Source of the DNA: Bolinopsis microptera | Taxonomy: Eukaryota; Ctenophora; Tentaculata; Lobata; Bolinopsidae | Assembly: GCF_026151205.1 (NCBI RefSeq) | Contig: NC_087072.1 | Location: 14,920,169-14,984,168, forward strand | DNA length: 64,000 nt | Direction of reading: 5' to 3' | Shown here: positions 46,367 through 59,240 of the stretch, in pieces | How the letters are laid out: each line of letters begins with the position of its first letter | Numbering within the stretch: position 1 is the first letter of the stretch | Made by a program: the position numbers and the translations under genes | The notes under the pieces: generated by a model | What the model saw: the letters and a program-made list of their open reading frames with translations, nothing else | Databases searched by the model: none | Told to the model about the DNA's origin: nothing

Positions 46367-49266
46367 TCTTAGCCACGTTTAATGTTAATCGTCTAGTGAA
46401 CAAGACAGTAGAGGTTCTTGAGCACCTAACTGATGAGGGGGTTGATATCTGTTTTCTTCAAGAGACTTTTCTTAAGGAAGCAGATACTGCAAAGCTACAA
46501 GAGATACGAGATTTTGGTTGGGGTATTTTATCCAACCCAAGGAAGCATCGTAGTGGCGGAGGAATAGGTATGATTTTCAATAAGAACCTTAAGTTGAAAA
46601 GCAACGGTAGAGTCAAGAAGTACAAGTCTTACCAAGTCATGGAAGTTGTACTTGAAACAAATAGTGGGATAATCAGACTTATTGATGTGTATAGACCGCC
46701 TTACACCAAAAAGGCCAGGTACACTGAGTGCCACTTCTTGGAAGAATTCAGTGAATACCTGTGTGATTTGTCCGGTAAGCCAGGAATCCCGGTGATTGCA
46801 GGGGATTTTAATTTACATGTTGAAAGACCTAAAGATCTTTACCCCGCAAAATTTCTTTCCCTTCTTGATCAGCTTGGTTTCATCCAATGTGTACCACTAG
46901 AAAGAACTCACAATCAAGGAGGAACTCTTGACCTCGTGATAACGACCAAAGTCTTTAAAGACTCTATAACTTCTATTAACATTGTGGAATCTGGGACTAG
47001 ATCAGATCATTTTCTTGTTAAATTTGTAGTGTCTGTGAGCCTGAAGACCTCTTTGAATGATACTAGGGTGATAAACTACCGTGATTTTAAAAGTATTGTG
47101 GTTAAGGATTTTAAAGCAGATATTTTGGTTTCTGATCTCTGTAAAAGAGATGCTTGGTGCTCTGAGAGTCTTGATGAGTCAGTTAAGATGTACAATAGTA
47201 TTCTATTGGAACTTATGGACAAGCACTGTCCTGTGATCAGTAAGGAGATGAAGAGTGAAGACAAAGGTAAACCTTGGATGGATCAGGATCTGAAAGCTTT
47301 ACAGAGGCAGAGGAGAGCAGCTGAGAGAGCCTGGAGGAAAGGCAAGGGACAGAAGGATATTTTTGTCAACCTCAGGAACAAATTTATTGTCATTGAGCGA
47401 CAGAAGAGGATTACTTACAATAGAAAAGCCCTCTTAGCCTCTGCGGGAGATACGAAGGCTCTGTACAAGAAAGTTTATAGACTCACGGAAAGGCCACATG
47501 GTAATGACACTAAAAAACTGGCAGAAAGTTTTAAAGTTTTCTTTGCGGATAAAGTGAATGATATCAGACTTGGGATAGAAGAAGAAGGAAGTCATATCGG
47601 AGGGAACTTGTCATCGTCAGAGAATCTTGAAAGCACCTATTCAGGGCCATCATTTGATAAATTTCACTCCATCACTAGGCAGCACCTGTTACACACCATT
47701 TCTAAGATGTCTAACAAGTTTTGTAGTCTTGACCCTATTCCAACTTTCATGTTGAAGAAATGCTCTCAGGAGTTGGCACCGATCCTCCTGCACATAATAA
47801 ACGGTTCTATGTTGCAAGGTGTGTTTCCAGCCGAGATGAAGACTGCACTGGTCAAGCCCACTATCAAGAAGAAGAATGCTGATCCAGATATTCTGAAGAA
47901 TTACAGACCAGTCTCAAATCTTGCAGTTATGTCTAAACTGATTGAAAAGATTGTACTTGAGCAGTTAAACAATCACTTACATTTAAACAGTCTGCATTGC
48001 CCAGTTCAGTCTGGATACAGAGCGAACCACAGTTGTGAAACCCTGATGGTCAGGATGGCAGACGATATTCTTAAGGAAGTGCAGAAGAACAACATTGTGA
48101 TTGTAGTCCTACTTGATCTCTCTGCTGCTTTCGACACGATTGATCATACAATCCTTCTTAAGAAGCTGGCAAAAGATTTTGGTATTAAGGACTCTGCATT
48201 GAAATGGTTTAGTTCATACCTCTCAGGCAGGTTTTTCAAGGTTAAGGTAGATGACTCATTATCTGACTTCCTGTGTCTGTTGTTTGGGGTACCCCAGGGC
48301 TCTCTATTGGGACCGATCCTGTTCATCTTATACATTAAGCTGCTCCAGGAAATAGCTAGAAAGTATGGTCTCGATATTCAGCTTTATGCAGATGACTCAC
48401 AACTTTATATAGCTTTCCACCCGATGAGACCCATGGAGCTGCAGAATGTCACTAGTAGGATCAATGACTGTCTGTCTGAAATCAAAGTATGGATGGTTAA
48501 TAATTTCATGAAACTGAATGAGAGCAAGACAGAATTGTTAGTCATTGGAAAGCCTTTGGTACTGAAGAAGTTCGACCTTGAAATAACAATATAGTTTGGT
48601 GACACCATTATTACACCAACTGTATGTAAAAACGATACCTGGAAGAGTCTTGGAGTATTACTAGATGAATCTCTCAACATGGAAAGGCAGATTAACAACG
48701 TTAGGAAGAACTGTTCCTGGACAATGAACAATCTTAGAACTATCAGAAAGTATCTAGATGAGAGAGTTAAGCTCATGCTGGTCAAACAACTGATCATATC
48801 AAAGCTGGACTATTGTAATGCCCTTTACATGAATCTTTCAAAGACTAGAGTGAAGAAGCTGCAATCTGTTCTAAATGCAGGGATACGTTTCATTTACGAC
48901 ATCTATGACAGAAATACTGACTTGTCTCCTTTCTACAAGAAAGCTCATATTCTCCCTGTTGAAAAGAGGATATTTTTCAAAGTGTGTCTCATCTGTTTCA
49001 AAGTGACCCATGGATTGGCACCAATGTACCTCCAAGAGTTGGTTCAAATGAACAGAGATGATAAGGCTGTCAAAGAAACCAGAACAAAAACAGCATGCAA
49101 CCTTCTTATGAAGATACCTAAGTTCTCTAAATTGAAGGCAACTAGCAGGCGGTTCAGCAACTATGCACCTGAATCATGGAACTCTCTCCCTCTTAATGTC
49201 CTTAACATCGACAATATTGTCTCTTTTAAGGGTAAGTTAAAGAACTATTTGTATGATCAACTATAG
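46303..49266 (+). pseudogene. LINE ORF2, endonuclease-reverse transcriptase, one in-frame stop
   Basis: The frame opens at 46303 with no ATG near the ORF1 overlap, so re-initiation or a non-ATG start is probable. Order: AP-type endonuclease (ATFNVNRLV, FLQET, AGDFNLH, LDLVIT, SDHFLV), a basic linker, RT (NYRPVSNL, LLDLSAAFDTIDH, GVPQGSLLGPILF, YADDSQLY), then the thumb/C-terminal region with SKLDYCNALY and APESWNSLP. A single TAG at 48592-48594 interrupts the frame after the RT palm; the same frame continues to 49266 with full family similarity. The protein is otherwise intact. CR1/L2 group membership is inferred from the SKLDYCNAL and SWNSLP blocks. Encoded activities would nick target DNA and copy the element RNA. 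Confidence 0.92.
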
Positions 49267-49395
49267 CCTGGTTAAGCTATTTTTTGTGGCTTCTAGTCTT
49301 TTTTTTGTGTTATTTTTTGTTTTCCGAGTATCCACTTCTTGTTTTTCTGGTTTTTATCGGTGTGTCAATAAAATCAATTATGTAATATGTATACT

Positions 49396-52300
49396 TTAAC
49401 CATTTTTTGCGACAGTTAATCTGATATGATCTCTTTAACATTATTTAGTATTTTTTGATTTATGAGACCCGTGTTTTGTTTTTAACTTTCTGCTCCGAGG
49501 AGGAGAGAAAGTTATTTGAGGAGAGCCGCTCAGACATGGGCACCGTATTGTGTAAATTATTTAGTTAACTTTATACAATATCTTTGTCGCATAGTAGCGG
49601 GGTAGTAAATACAGTGTTTCGTTTCGTTTTCGTATAGTCTTTTTTTGTCCGTGGTCTACACGTGCTCTAGAATTACCTCAGAATTTATTGCTCAACACTC
49701 TACAAACCGTGACAACGGCGGCTTCGTCTTAAATACAACTTTCACAAGCATGTGACGTTTTAGGAGATTTTAGGTAGAATCACAACGGGACTCCGAAGTT
49801 GAGAAAAATCGTGAAAACAGCAATTTTAAGTGATACAGTTAGCGATTTTAAATTTTTTAAAGAGAGGCTGGACCTAGGTGGCCAACAAAAAGATAACATG
49901 AATGTGCTTGATTTGAAAATGGTATGGAGGTGTTTATTCAGATTTCAGTGTCCTGTGATAGGGTGCACTGCATTTCTGTATTTCTGTCCGTTGTTATTAA
50001 GCGTAGTGTAGAGGTTTTCAATGACAGTGGCATATTTGGTACCCAGTCTAATCTTGGTGTCTCTGGGACCATTTGTGAGGTTGAACCGATCCTCATTCCT
50101 CCTGATTCAGTCTGGTGATTTTGTAGTCGATCAGGCGATGGATATAAGATTGTGAAATGGGACACTGGATTCGCTGATTGTGCCTAGCCCAGCCAGTTCA
50201 TCTCCTCTTCCGTTTCCCCACAATTCGGTGTGTGTCTCTAGTAGTTCTACTGCTCGTTGAGCACGATAAGATAAATTGTTCAGAGGACAGAAGGTCAGTT
50301 CATATGATGCGGGGGGGGGGGGGGGGGGGGGGGGGGGTCTGCGGGACCCTGCTTACACTTAGCTACACTTTCATAGGATATTATGTTTAATCAATAATCA
50401 TGTTAATATTACTGTAATATTTCGGAAACTGCCCACCATGTGTAATATCAATAATACCCACAATTTGCTTTTTTAAAAACTTGAATTCGTCGATGAATGG
50501 ATCTCATCTAATTCTGGTTTGTTAATAGAGGAAACTTTTTCCGTTTAGGTACTGCATCAACGAATTTATTACGAATAAATCGTGATTTACATGTTCTATC
50601 GCACATAATTGTATATTAAGTTCTCGGTCCCTGTTAAGATAATCAATCGATACCGTGCAAAAAGGAACGTGCATCTATAATGGATACAGAATGCTGCATC
50701 ACAATGCGAATTCTGACTTATTAAGTACAACTTTGGCAGTTTTAAATGCTCTCTCTTACTTGATGAACCAATGTCTTCTATCCTAATTGCAAAAGGACCA
50801 AAAAAGCGAACAGTAAAATTGAATTTGTTGCTGAATCTCAAGTCTAAGCAGACCTCTGTTCCTCCTGAAGAATTTTTACAAATTTAATTCGCTAGCGTAA
50901 GTCAGGACTATCACTGTCTACGGAATATATTAGTGCGGTCTACCGCTCTGGAACTATAATTACTGATCGAATGAATAACTTAGGGAGATCGGTAACAATA
51001 TATTGGTCACTATCCGAAAGCTAATTTTAACAACTTTCAGATCGTCTGGTAACACAAACTCGTCAAATGAGTCAGAGTAGTGACACATTCAAACTTTTCT
51101 ACAATTCCCTCGGGTTGAGCAGAACCTTTTCGTAACGTCTAGACCTAATCCATAGGCATAAGTTGGAAGAATTATATTGAGCCCTTAACTAATACGGTGG
51201 GAATCGGGTAAACTTGCCACCCGTTAGAAGTAGGTAATTATGAATTCAAATAAGAAACATTATCTCATTGATTTGGGGTCTTTATATCGCTCAGACAGGG
51301 AGACAGTCATCACTCATCAGTAAGAGTGACACTGTTCAAGTGCATTTATATTATTTAATTTATTACGCATCAATAATTAAAACTAGAAGCTCCGGAAAAG
51401 TCCTGATTTCCCCCGTTCATACCCCGTTTTAAAACTTACCACCTAGACTTTCATAATTCAGATTGTACATAATTGTTCGGGGAAATTCCATGCCCCTACT
51501 CATTACGTCAAGTATCTAATCAAATGTTGCTATCAGCCATTTTATCGCTTGTAGGACTGATTTAAAATACATTATACACAATCAAGTTCACGTTTGTATT
51601 TCGCAGTAAAATTGTAGAGTTGTTGATTTTCCCCCACTTTTGAAGCATCGTTTTTTGGAAATAAATTATGCTCAGGGATCGTTCACATATTATGTACTTG
51701 CAAGCATTCCTTATAGGGGTAGGGGGTTTGAAAACGCTTGCAATCTCTATAGAATGGCAATGTATAAAGGGTTAAAATCTGGTTTACGTAACGAAGGGCC
51801 CCGCTGACCCCGCGGTGCGCCAAATTGTCGTTTGAATGTGGGACAATTTTGAAAAACTGCAGTACTAGCATAACTGCGCGTTTTGCTCTAACACGCAACG
51901 TATACATTACGCTACTGACGTAACATGTGGATAGGCCCTTAAATAACGGAAAAGTCTTGATTGCCTCTCTACGAAACGGGTATTGGTCATTCGTGTCAAC
52001 TCTCAGTGAAATTACATTATTCAAGTAAGTTTCACGTTTTTGAAATGTTGACCAAAAGTTCATAAAATCCATTATTGAAGACTAAAATGTACCCAGATTC
52101 AGGAGGAACTGCCTAGACTATAAAACGCATTATGCAACGAATTAGCATAAAACTACTGATTTAATCACATCCCCATTCGATCACGAATTCCTGCAATTAG
52201 AGATCTCTAAATTCCAAAACCATAAAAACCATGATAACGCAATGAAGAGAATGTCATGAGCTCCCTGGATCACAGATGATCCCGTATAAAATGTATAATC

Positions 52301-53635
52301 ATGAAACTGTACCCTGTGCTTAGAGAGGAAACTTCCGGGCCCTAATCCAATCAAACGTTTGGTGAACATGTCTAATCAAGTTAAGTTGGGCGCCAATCAT
52401 CAATCAAGACTGATTTGGCCGGTGTTCCTAATCATCTCCTCACTTGTTTTCGTGTGATCGGACGGTTTGTTAGCAGTTACGTACTTCATGAAGCTCTCTT
52501 CCTTTGCTAAAACACATTATCTGATAACCTGCACCATTTCTGGCGGGGTTTTAACCTCCTTAATACGTCACTTAAAACATTGTCTGTTGATTTCGTTACA
52601 ATCTACTTATATTTAGATGTTATCTTTTGTTCAATGCCGATTAAAATTAATTGGGTGGATACTGGATAGGGATAGGAGTGCAGTTTAATAAAGGAGCAGA
52701 AGGGAAGTAGTGTTGGATTGGATTGGGATGAAGGTAGCATGGTGGCATGACCTAGTAGCGAGTTCTCAGTTCACAGCATAAAAGATTATGAAACTGTATT
52801 GCGATTTGCGCTCTCCATATTAAAACCTTTCAATTGTCAAATCTCCCTTTTGATAGGTATTTAACAAATACCGCAGGTCTCCCTTGAAATAGGAAGCAAT
52901 CCTTCATTTTGTTTGCTTTTGCAACGAAGTTAAGGACGGAGTCATAAGTGTGAAAAGAGGGATCAATTTGTCACATAACAGGGATTGTGGTGGGCAGAGC
53001 CACTCACTACCAACAGTTCCCAATATTCGAGCGACTATTTCAAGCTAATGTAGCAGTCTTGGTATGCTTTGGTCCTGAATTAACGATTTATGAACATCAT
53101 CCATATCCTACTTCTTATTTCAAAGTGACCGATGATGGTAAATGGTAATCAGTCACAAGAATCGATCGTTTCGAAATAAGAAAGTCTAAATAGTAAATTT
53201 GATGTTGTACCCAGAGCATTATGCCCTAAGATCGTATATCTCAAGACCTCGGGACACAGTGGTTACTGCAGAGCCCTTGGCACAATGACTCGTGACGTCA
53301 CGAGTAGTTACGTAACAAGTCACTGCTTCTCAGGGCAACTTGTAACAACTCCGTGGAATCAAGTGATCAGGTTGCGACACATGATATTACTATGAAATTA
53401 ATATGACAACGTCATAGCACTTGTGTGAAATGTACATTGTAGGTTACATGTTAGTATTATGTGCCTATACCTGAGCCAATAACAGCTATAAACACTAAAA
53501 ACAACCACTTCGTGCTCATATCACTCTGAGGACTGCATTGAGATTAGAGTAGGATAATTGGCTGTTTAGTGATAACCTTGACAGTGCACTGCAGTGGGTC
53601 TAGGAAAAACAAATTTGTTTAAATCAAGACACTTA
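49396..53635. other. Non-coding with one poly-G tract and one short repeat end
   Basis: No gene recognised. A run of 27 G lies at 50311-50337 between gatgc and tctgcggg. At about 51676 cgttcacatattatgta repeats the terminal motif of the 16888 element. ORFs such as 51683-52072 (-) lack signatures. Confidence 0.55.
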
Positions 53636-53639
53636 TTTT

Positions 53640-53970
53640 ACTTCGGAGTATTCCAACAGCCACATTGTTACACAAGTGCAACCAGCCAATTACAGGAAGC
53701 CGAAGGATTTATTTGGCCAGTGACGGTTAAGGTAGTGTGTACCATACTTTCTTCGCCCGAGACTTTGCTGCAATGTGCAGCTCCTCATTTAACCCTCACA
53801 CCCAATTTCTCGAGTATTTGGCTGAGTAGACCGGGGGGCTGAATAGACCACTCAGGATCCTTAGCTGAACGTCAACGACGCTCACCCCACGACCAGGCAG
53901 ACAGTGGGATTCAAACTCGCAACCTCACGATTGTGAAGCTTGCGTTCTAACCAACTGGGCTACGTGGCCA
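53640..53970 (-). mobile_element. tRNA-derived SINE
   Basis: Read on the minus strand from about 53970: gccacgtagcccagttggtt contains an A box (TAGCnCAGTTGG), and gcgagtttgaatccc about 45 nt later is a B box (GTTTGAATCC), giving a tRNA-like head with a partial clover leaf. A non-tRNA body follows (tggtctattcagccccccgg, ggtctactcagcc). The 3' end is not well defined and no target duplication was found. It is not a working tRNA gene: the anticodon stem is poor and the body follows without a terminator. Confidence 0.72.
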
Positions 53971-54285
53971 TGAAGTTGCTTTGGAGTGAAAACCTTGGGA
54001 GTGGGGCATAAGAGAAACATATGAAGTTGCTTTAATGTGAAAACCTTGACAGTTGCCATTCACGGTGACAATTCTGCTTCCTTCCGATAGTATTCACCCC
54101 TAATGCAGCTGATAAATACGCAACTAATGGTTAGCTAGAAATTAAAACAACACTGGTATATAAAACTAGTTCCTAGGATCTTACTTCCCCAGTTACCGTT
54201 ACAATGTGTAGTCCAATAATTATAGCTGTGTTTTGTTTTGTAGTTTGTACATTTTGGGTAGTGTATAACACTCCTAGAAAAAGGG

Positions 54286-54600
54286 ATGAGTACCAGTGAT
54301 CTCAACCAGCAACTTTATTTAAAAACACAATCCCTACTATTAGGTTATACACCCCTAGCGCGTGGGGACACGTTTTTGCTAGTAGTTGGCGACGTTACTT
54401 TTAAGTTATTGAACCACGCGACTTTAAGTTTCAACAGAGTCCTGGGGACAAGTTTTCAATAATTCATAAACTTTTTAGCCTCTTATCGTTTTAGGTATCG
54501 TTAGGGCTTTCCCAAAAACTAACTCTCAACATCCTAGGATTATCGTGTGTCGCACAGTACTTGTTTCAGTTGCAGGAGTAGTCGCCAGTACGCCAGAATG
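54286..54600 (+). pseudogene. Terminal-repeat ORF, left copy, interrupted
   Basis: Counterpart of the intact minus-strand frame at 62474-62160. It starts with the same ATG, 19 bp inside the left end, and follows the same sequence, but has a TAA after SFQ (near 54460) and further differences. Product unrecognised. Confidence 0.6.
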
Positions 54601-54966
54601 ACGTTTACGTTTCGGTTACTTGTGGAAAAACGAAGTGAGATATCACAAATCTGAGAAAAACGCGTTGGATACAACCATTTCAGGTAAGTGCTAGTCAAGA
54701 TCTCATCTCTTTAGACCTAAAGATGGCTTCAAACACCTTGTAAAAACTCTAAAAAAGTAAAATTTACTCGCGACTTCCAAAAAGCAACAAACAAAAGTGA
54801 CCCCAGCGATTTGTGGGGACGCTTTTTTGAGCGCGCCGTGACTTTCTCTGTGCAAGTATAATAGTTACAATCTCGCTACCATGAACAGACACACAAAAAT
54901 ATAATTGATTTCGGTTCTTGGTGTAATTTGATCAGTGCAGTCACATTTTTGCTGGTGATTGATAAG

Positions 54967-55176
54967 GGGTCCGGACTCTAGGGCGTAAGACTCTAGGGCG
55001 TAAGACTCTAGGGTCTTAGGGTTAGGGTTAGGGTTAGGGTTAGGGTTTGGGTTTGGGTTAGGGTTAGGGTTAGGGTTAGGATAAGGGTTAGGGTTAGGGT
55101 TAGGGTGATGGTTAGGGTTAGGGCGCCGCCCTAAAGTCTCACGCCCTAGAGTCTTACGCCCTAGAGTCCCGGACCC
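54967..55176. mobile_element. Inverted-repeat element with a telomeric (TTAGGG)n core
   Basis: The ends gggtccggactctagggcg and its near reverse complement (cgccctagagtcccggaccc at the right, one base longer) repeat agactctagggcgta twice at each side. Between them (about 55017-55127) is a degenerate array of some 17 ttaggg units with tttggg, ataagg and tgatgg variants. The other arm of the host inverted repeat lacks this element, so it arrived after the arms were formed. Confidence 0.9.
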
Positions 55177-55909
55177 ACGATATAATTATAACTGTGTACC
55201 GTGTGCAGTGTAAAGTATAATATAGAGTTGGCCTGAAGTGAACATTTTACTTATCACGAAGTTTAAGAAGTTAAGGAAAATATTGTATTGATATCTGTCA
55301 AAGCTTCAAAGGAATTTAATGTATTTTTAACAACTATAATAACTAATTGATGAACCACATACAGGGTCGGTGTGAGTGTATGAATTGTGCTCTGAAATAG
55401 GGCGCTGTTATTGGTTTACAGCGACCAATCAGGATCCAGCTGGGTGCGGTCCAAATTTAGGATTATATCTGATCAGGTACCTAATTAGCGATTATACACT
55501 TATACAAGTAAAATTAAGTCTGTATCCACAATCCACATTAAGAATTGTATGCAACCGATCAAGGTTAATTAAGCTGGCTACTTAACGTGAAACTTTTATT
55601 ATATTATAGTGTTTGTATCATAATCTCATTAAACTATATAAAAAAATAAGTATAAAGAATAAGGAAAAGGAACGGGAATGAAGCCAATACCAGAAGTGAA
55701 ACCCCACCAAAGAATAATTGATCCTTAGGTAGACCTGGTGAAATAAAGTAACTGAACTGTAAGTTTAAGAAAAGACGGAAGGAATAAAGGAGAGAGGAAA
55801 TAATGTTATGTGAACATCATCAGCAGATGACTTGGCACACCGGTTTCGGGGGTTTAATACCTGTACCGGTTTAATGTGCCAAGACCCCCTAGCAATCACT
55901 CGTCAGTGA

Positions 55910-56340
55910 TCACCTGTTCACGTTAAATGTGATGTCAAGGATGTCGCTGACATCAAGTATACTGTATTTGTACAGAATACTAGGTCGGTCTTTCAGAAGC
56001 TTTCTGAATTTACTCTTCAGGAGTCTGTCATTATAACATCTTGAAAGAAGTGTCCTATAAAGGGTGTTGGTAGAACACAGAAAAGAATCAAGGTCAGAGA
56101 TAATGGAAGAGTAACGAAGGACCTGACCGTAAAAAACATTATAACCAACAGAAGAGGAAATATTACTGTTAGGAAAGGTGTACATGACCACAGGAAAGTT
56201 GAAGTCATCAAGTTTGTTGTAAAGCTTGGTGGCGACGTGTCCGGAGTTATTCATCGAGATGTTGATGTCGAGATAGTTTACGGACTTATTGTCGTCACCA
56301 CTCCTCTCCATAAGCAGGTCAGGTGGATAAATGGACCTGA
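55910..56340 (-). pseudogene. Reverse-transcriptase-associated fragment ('DDFNFP' type)
   Basis: A 133-codon frame preceded in the same frame by an IYPPDLLM-like segment. The sequence YLDINISM, then KLYNKLDDFNFP, SNISSSVGYNVFYGQVLRYS and LLSRCYNDRLLKSKFRKLL matches a C-terminal pattern common in uncharacterised retroelement proteins of marine invertebrates (FLDI, YDKRDDFNFPIVNFP, YGVYISQLIRYAR). The catalytic RT part is absent. Clade not assigned. Confidence 0.6.
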
Positions 56341-57239
56341 TTAGGTTAGAGACGACTTATGTTTCTGACTTGTCAGTTAAGAGTTCTAGTAACTTTTGCA
56401 CGGAGGAAGTTAAGATGAGAAGACGGTTAGAGTCTCATTTGATGTATTATTATATGTATATCTAAGATTGCAGCTCTAACTATCATATAAATATACTGTA
56501 CTTGTGCACATAAGGAAATCTTTTAGAAGGGCTTTAAAAGAAGTTAAATGAGGGAAAAATTTTGTATCGCGATAATCGATAATTTTTCTAAATTATCGCG
56601 ATCATATCGGTTATCGGCGATAAATTTGGCAATATAATTGAAGTAATATTTGTATGCACTCTGTATACTTGAATTATGCTCCTATGCTACGTTAAATTGT
56701 AACATCATCATTATATAGATACGAAATGACATAACAATTTAGCAATTATCATTAATTGAATTTGATTATCAAAAATGAAACATTGAGTCATGAAAAATCT
56801 TTAATAAAATTAATATTGGTAAAATTCGAACTTCGAAGATAGAAATCAAAAACTTTGCAAAAGCATTATCTTGTGCTGATAGCTTTGTTAAAGAATCAAT
56901 TGCAATATTGCCCTTTTATTTAACATGAACAAGCCCATATTTCATAGACAAAATATGTTCTTAAAGACTTATTGCTTCTAGCAAACATTTTTTAAAATAA
57001 ATCAGCATATGCACGACGTATTTCTTTGATAGTGTCAGTTTTCCTGCCCGTATCTCCCGAGCAAGGGTATCTGTCCTTGCTACCGTAGTCGAATCGCTGC
57101 CTTTATGTAGGTTTGATAATTCTTTTGTCAGCGGGATAGGATTGGAATATGGCATCTGAAATTATGGGAGTCGCCTGTGAGTCCTGAGGACCAATCGTCG
57201 AACTACTTGCGAAGCTCAATCGCTTTTGTCTGTTTCTGC

Positions 57240-57840
57240 TTAAACAACCGCTGGTGCAGAGACTTAGAGTTACGTATCAAGGTTGACTTTGTGATCATTC
57301 TGTATTCTTGTCCTACATCTTCATCTAGAATACCGGGGTCCGAGTAGAACTTTACCAGCGATACGAAGTGAAGGTTCTTTCTATTGACATATCGTGTACG
57401 TAGCCTATCAAGAAGGGTTCGAGAATTTGGCGAGTCTATCTCTTCTAGCTTGCTATCTCTTCTAGCTTGCTGTCAATAAACTAAATAATCACTTCTGCTT
57501 GAGTGAGCATGCTGTCTCTTTTACACAAAAACTCAGTTACAGTCTTCAACGGTGCGAGAGTCTTGGTAATGTCTTTAGCTATCTCAGTCTCTCCTGCATC
57601 CAGTTTTAGATTGCCTAGCTCCAAGTCATCTAAAATTCCGTGCACTGCATCAGTTATCCGTTCATCTCTCCAACATACTGCACAGCGAGCTCCAACGGGT
57701 TTTGTAGTCTCGTTGCAGTCTGAGTTCCTTTCCGTGCTTCAACAAACAAGGTAGAGTTCACATGATAATTCAGAGGTCCTCGCAGAATATTTAGCAGTCC
57801 CTCAATCGATCCACAGAGCTGCACCCTTCGGATCTGCACT
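57240..57840 (-). pseudogene. hAT transposase fragment, middle region
   Basis: Read on the minus strand, overlapping frames give a decayed TRWNS-like block (ATRLQNPLELAVQYV) followed by ITDAVHGILDDLELGNL and LKTVTEFLCKRDSMLTQAEV, the order seen in the catalytic/insertion region of hAT transposases. There are several frameshifts and stops, and a local 18-bp duplication (gctatctcttctagcttg) near 57440-57475. Confidence 0.6.
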
Positions 57841-58493
57841 ATGACTTTGATGGCAACACTGCAAAATTTTACAGTTTTGTTGTTCCCCTTTGTTTGTGAA
57901 TCTCAATCGATACTCTGTAGACTTATTGGCAACATCTTCTATTGTTTCAACTGGCACTTGTTAAAGAGTTGCAGATCAGAGGAGACTTGAGGACAGCAGT
58001 CTTACACAAACATACGTGCTCAAAACGTTCTTCATACCAGCTAATGGACAAACAATGATATGAAAAATTCCTGAAATACCAACAGTTGTTAACTTTAAGA
58101 TGATGATCAACCCGTCAGTGCTAGTTTGCTCTTCTTGATAATGTTTTTGATGTAATTTAATAATTAGATTGTCCTTTCCGGAAATCATAATATATACACT
58201 TTGATAATAACCACAGGGTTGATACAATTCGAAACAAACAAATACAAATCGATACAAATCGATAAATTCGATACAATTCGATACACAGTCAAAAACGGAC
58301 ACAAAACATGAGCCCCCCCTTATATTCCCATACCAGCACACATAATCTAGTCTACATTATTCATTATTTACTCTCACAATTTGGAACAAGTTGCTTTGCA
58401 ACAAGTTGTTTATGGATTTGTGCTGTTTGCTGTACGCTTTGATTTGTAAATTATTATGAACCTAATCGAGAAAAACTAAAGCTTTTAGTATCA

Positions 58494-59240
58494 GGGGTCG
58501 ACCGGGATCAGCTTAATCTCGGCCGGGACAGAGACTGGGATTTTCACCATATTTCTATGTTGAAATGGGACATTTTAAGCAACCTTCGTATAAAGGGTTC
58601 ATTGACCAATATAATAAGTACTAACTACAAGTTCATTCATGATAGGATTATGAAGTTGGTATGCCTTCACAGTCAGTTATGATGAAAGTGCTCTCAAGAG
58701 TGAGGGGCGAGGGCAAAGTAAGCTCGGGCATGTCAGGACTCAGGCCTCAGGGCAAGCCCAACGTATTCAAGGAATATTTAGCGCCTATCCCACAGATAAC
58801 TCTGAGGAGGACCCTTCTGAAGATACTATTGTCCCTGTGAGAAAACAGGTAACCGACTACCTCAAAGAAAAATGACTGCCTCTAAAGACAGATCCCTTGA
58901 TAGACTACTAGTACTGGGCTACAAATAGAGACAATTAATACAACCTTCTTTCCCTATAATGAGAAAATAAAATACTTGTCTGCACCACCGGCATCAACCT
59001 CTGTCAAAAGACTGTTTTCTACTGCCGGAAACATGGTAGGAACCAACCGTTTATCTTTGAAACCTGAAAACTTAGAGTGCAACTTCTTCTTGAAGTACAA
59101 TTTTCGGTCTTTAGGAATCAACAGCCGGATTGATTTTTCTACACCAGATGCAATTGGGTTTTCCGGCCCAAACAGTGGCACAAGTAATAATTTGCCACCT
59201 GCTAGAGAACTAAGGTCTAAGAGAAGCAGAGGATGACAAC
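58494..59240 (+). pseudogene. hAT transposase C-terminal fragment with possible element end
   Basis: caggggtcgaccgggatcag at 58494 resembles hAT termini. Further in, broken frames (58840-58975) give VTDYLKEK and a DPLIDY/YWATNRDN pattern. The frame 58976-59236 then encodes the dimerisation region APPASTSVKRLFSTAGNM plus NRLSLKPENLE, characteristic of hAT C termini. At least three stops or shifts. It is opposite in strand to the middle fragment at 57.2-57.8 kb, so either two elements or one rearranged element is present. Confidence 0.75.

Larger units (their letters stand above)
45500..49395 (+). mobile_element. Non-LTR retrotransposon (LINE), CR1/L2-like, nearly full length
   Basis: Contains a gag-like ORF1 and an AP-endonuclease/RT ORF2 that overlap by a few dozen bases, then a T-rich 3' UTR with ttttttt runs and aataaaatcaattatg near 49368. 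The 5' border is unclear; it follows closely after the foldback at 45447 and ORF1 lacks a good upstream start, so some 5' truncation is likely. No target duplication was found. Confidence 0.88.

Noticed and set aside
53905-53970. Functional tRNA gene
   Set aside because: A and B boxes are present but the anticodon arm is poor, acceptor pairing is not convincing and a SINE body follows directly.
54967-55176. Chromosome end or telomere fusion
   Set aside because: The TTAGGG array is short, degenerate and enclosed by inverted repeats, with ordinary sequence on both sides.
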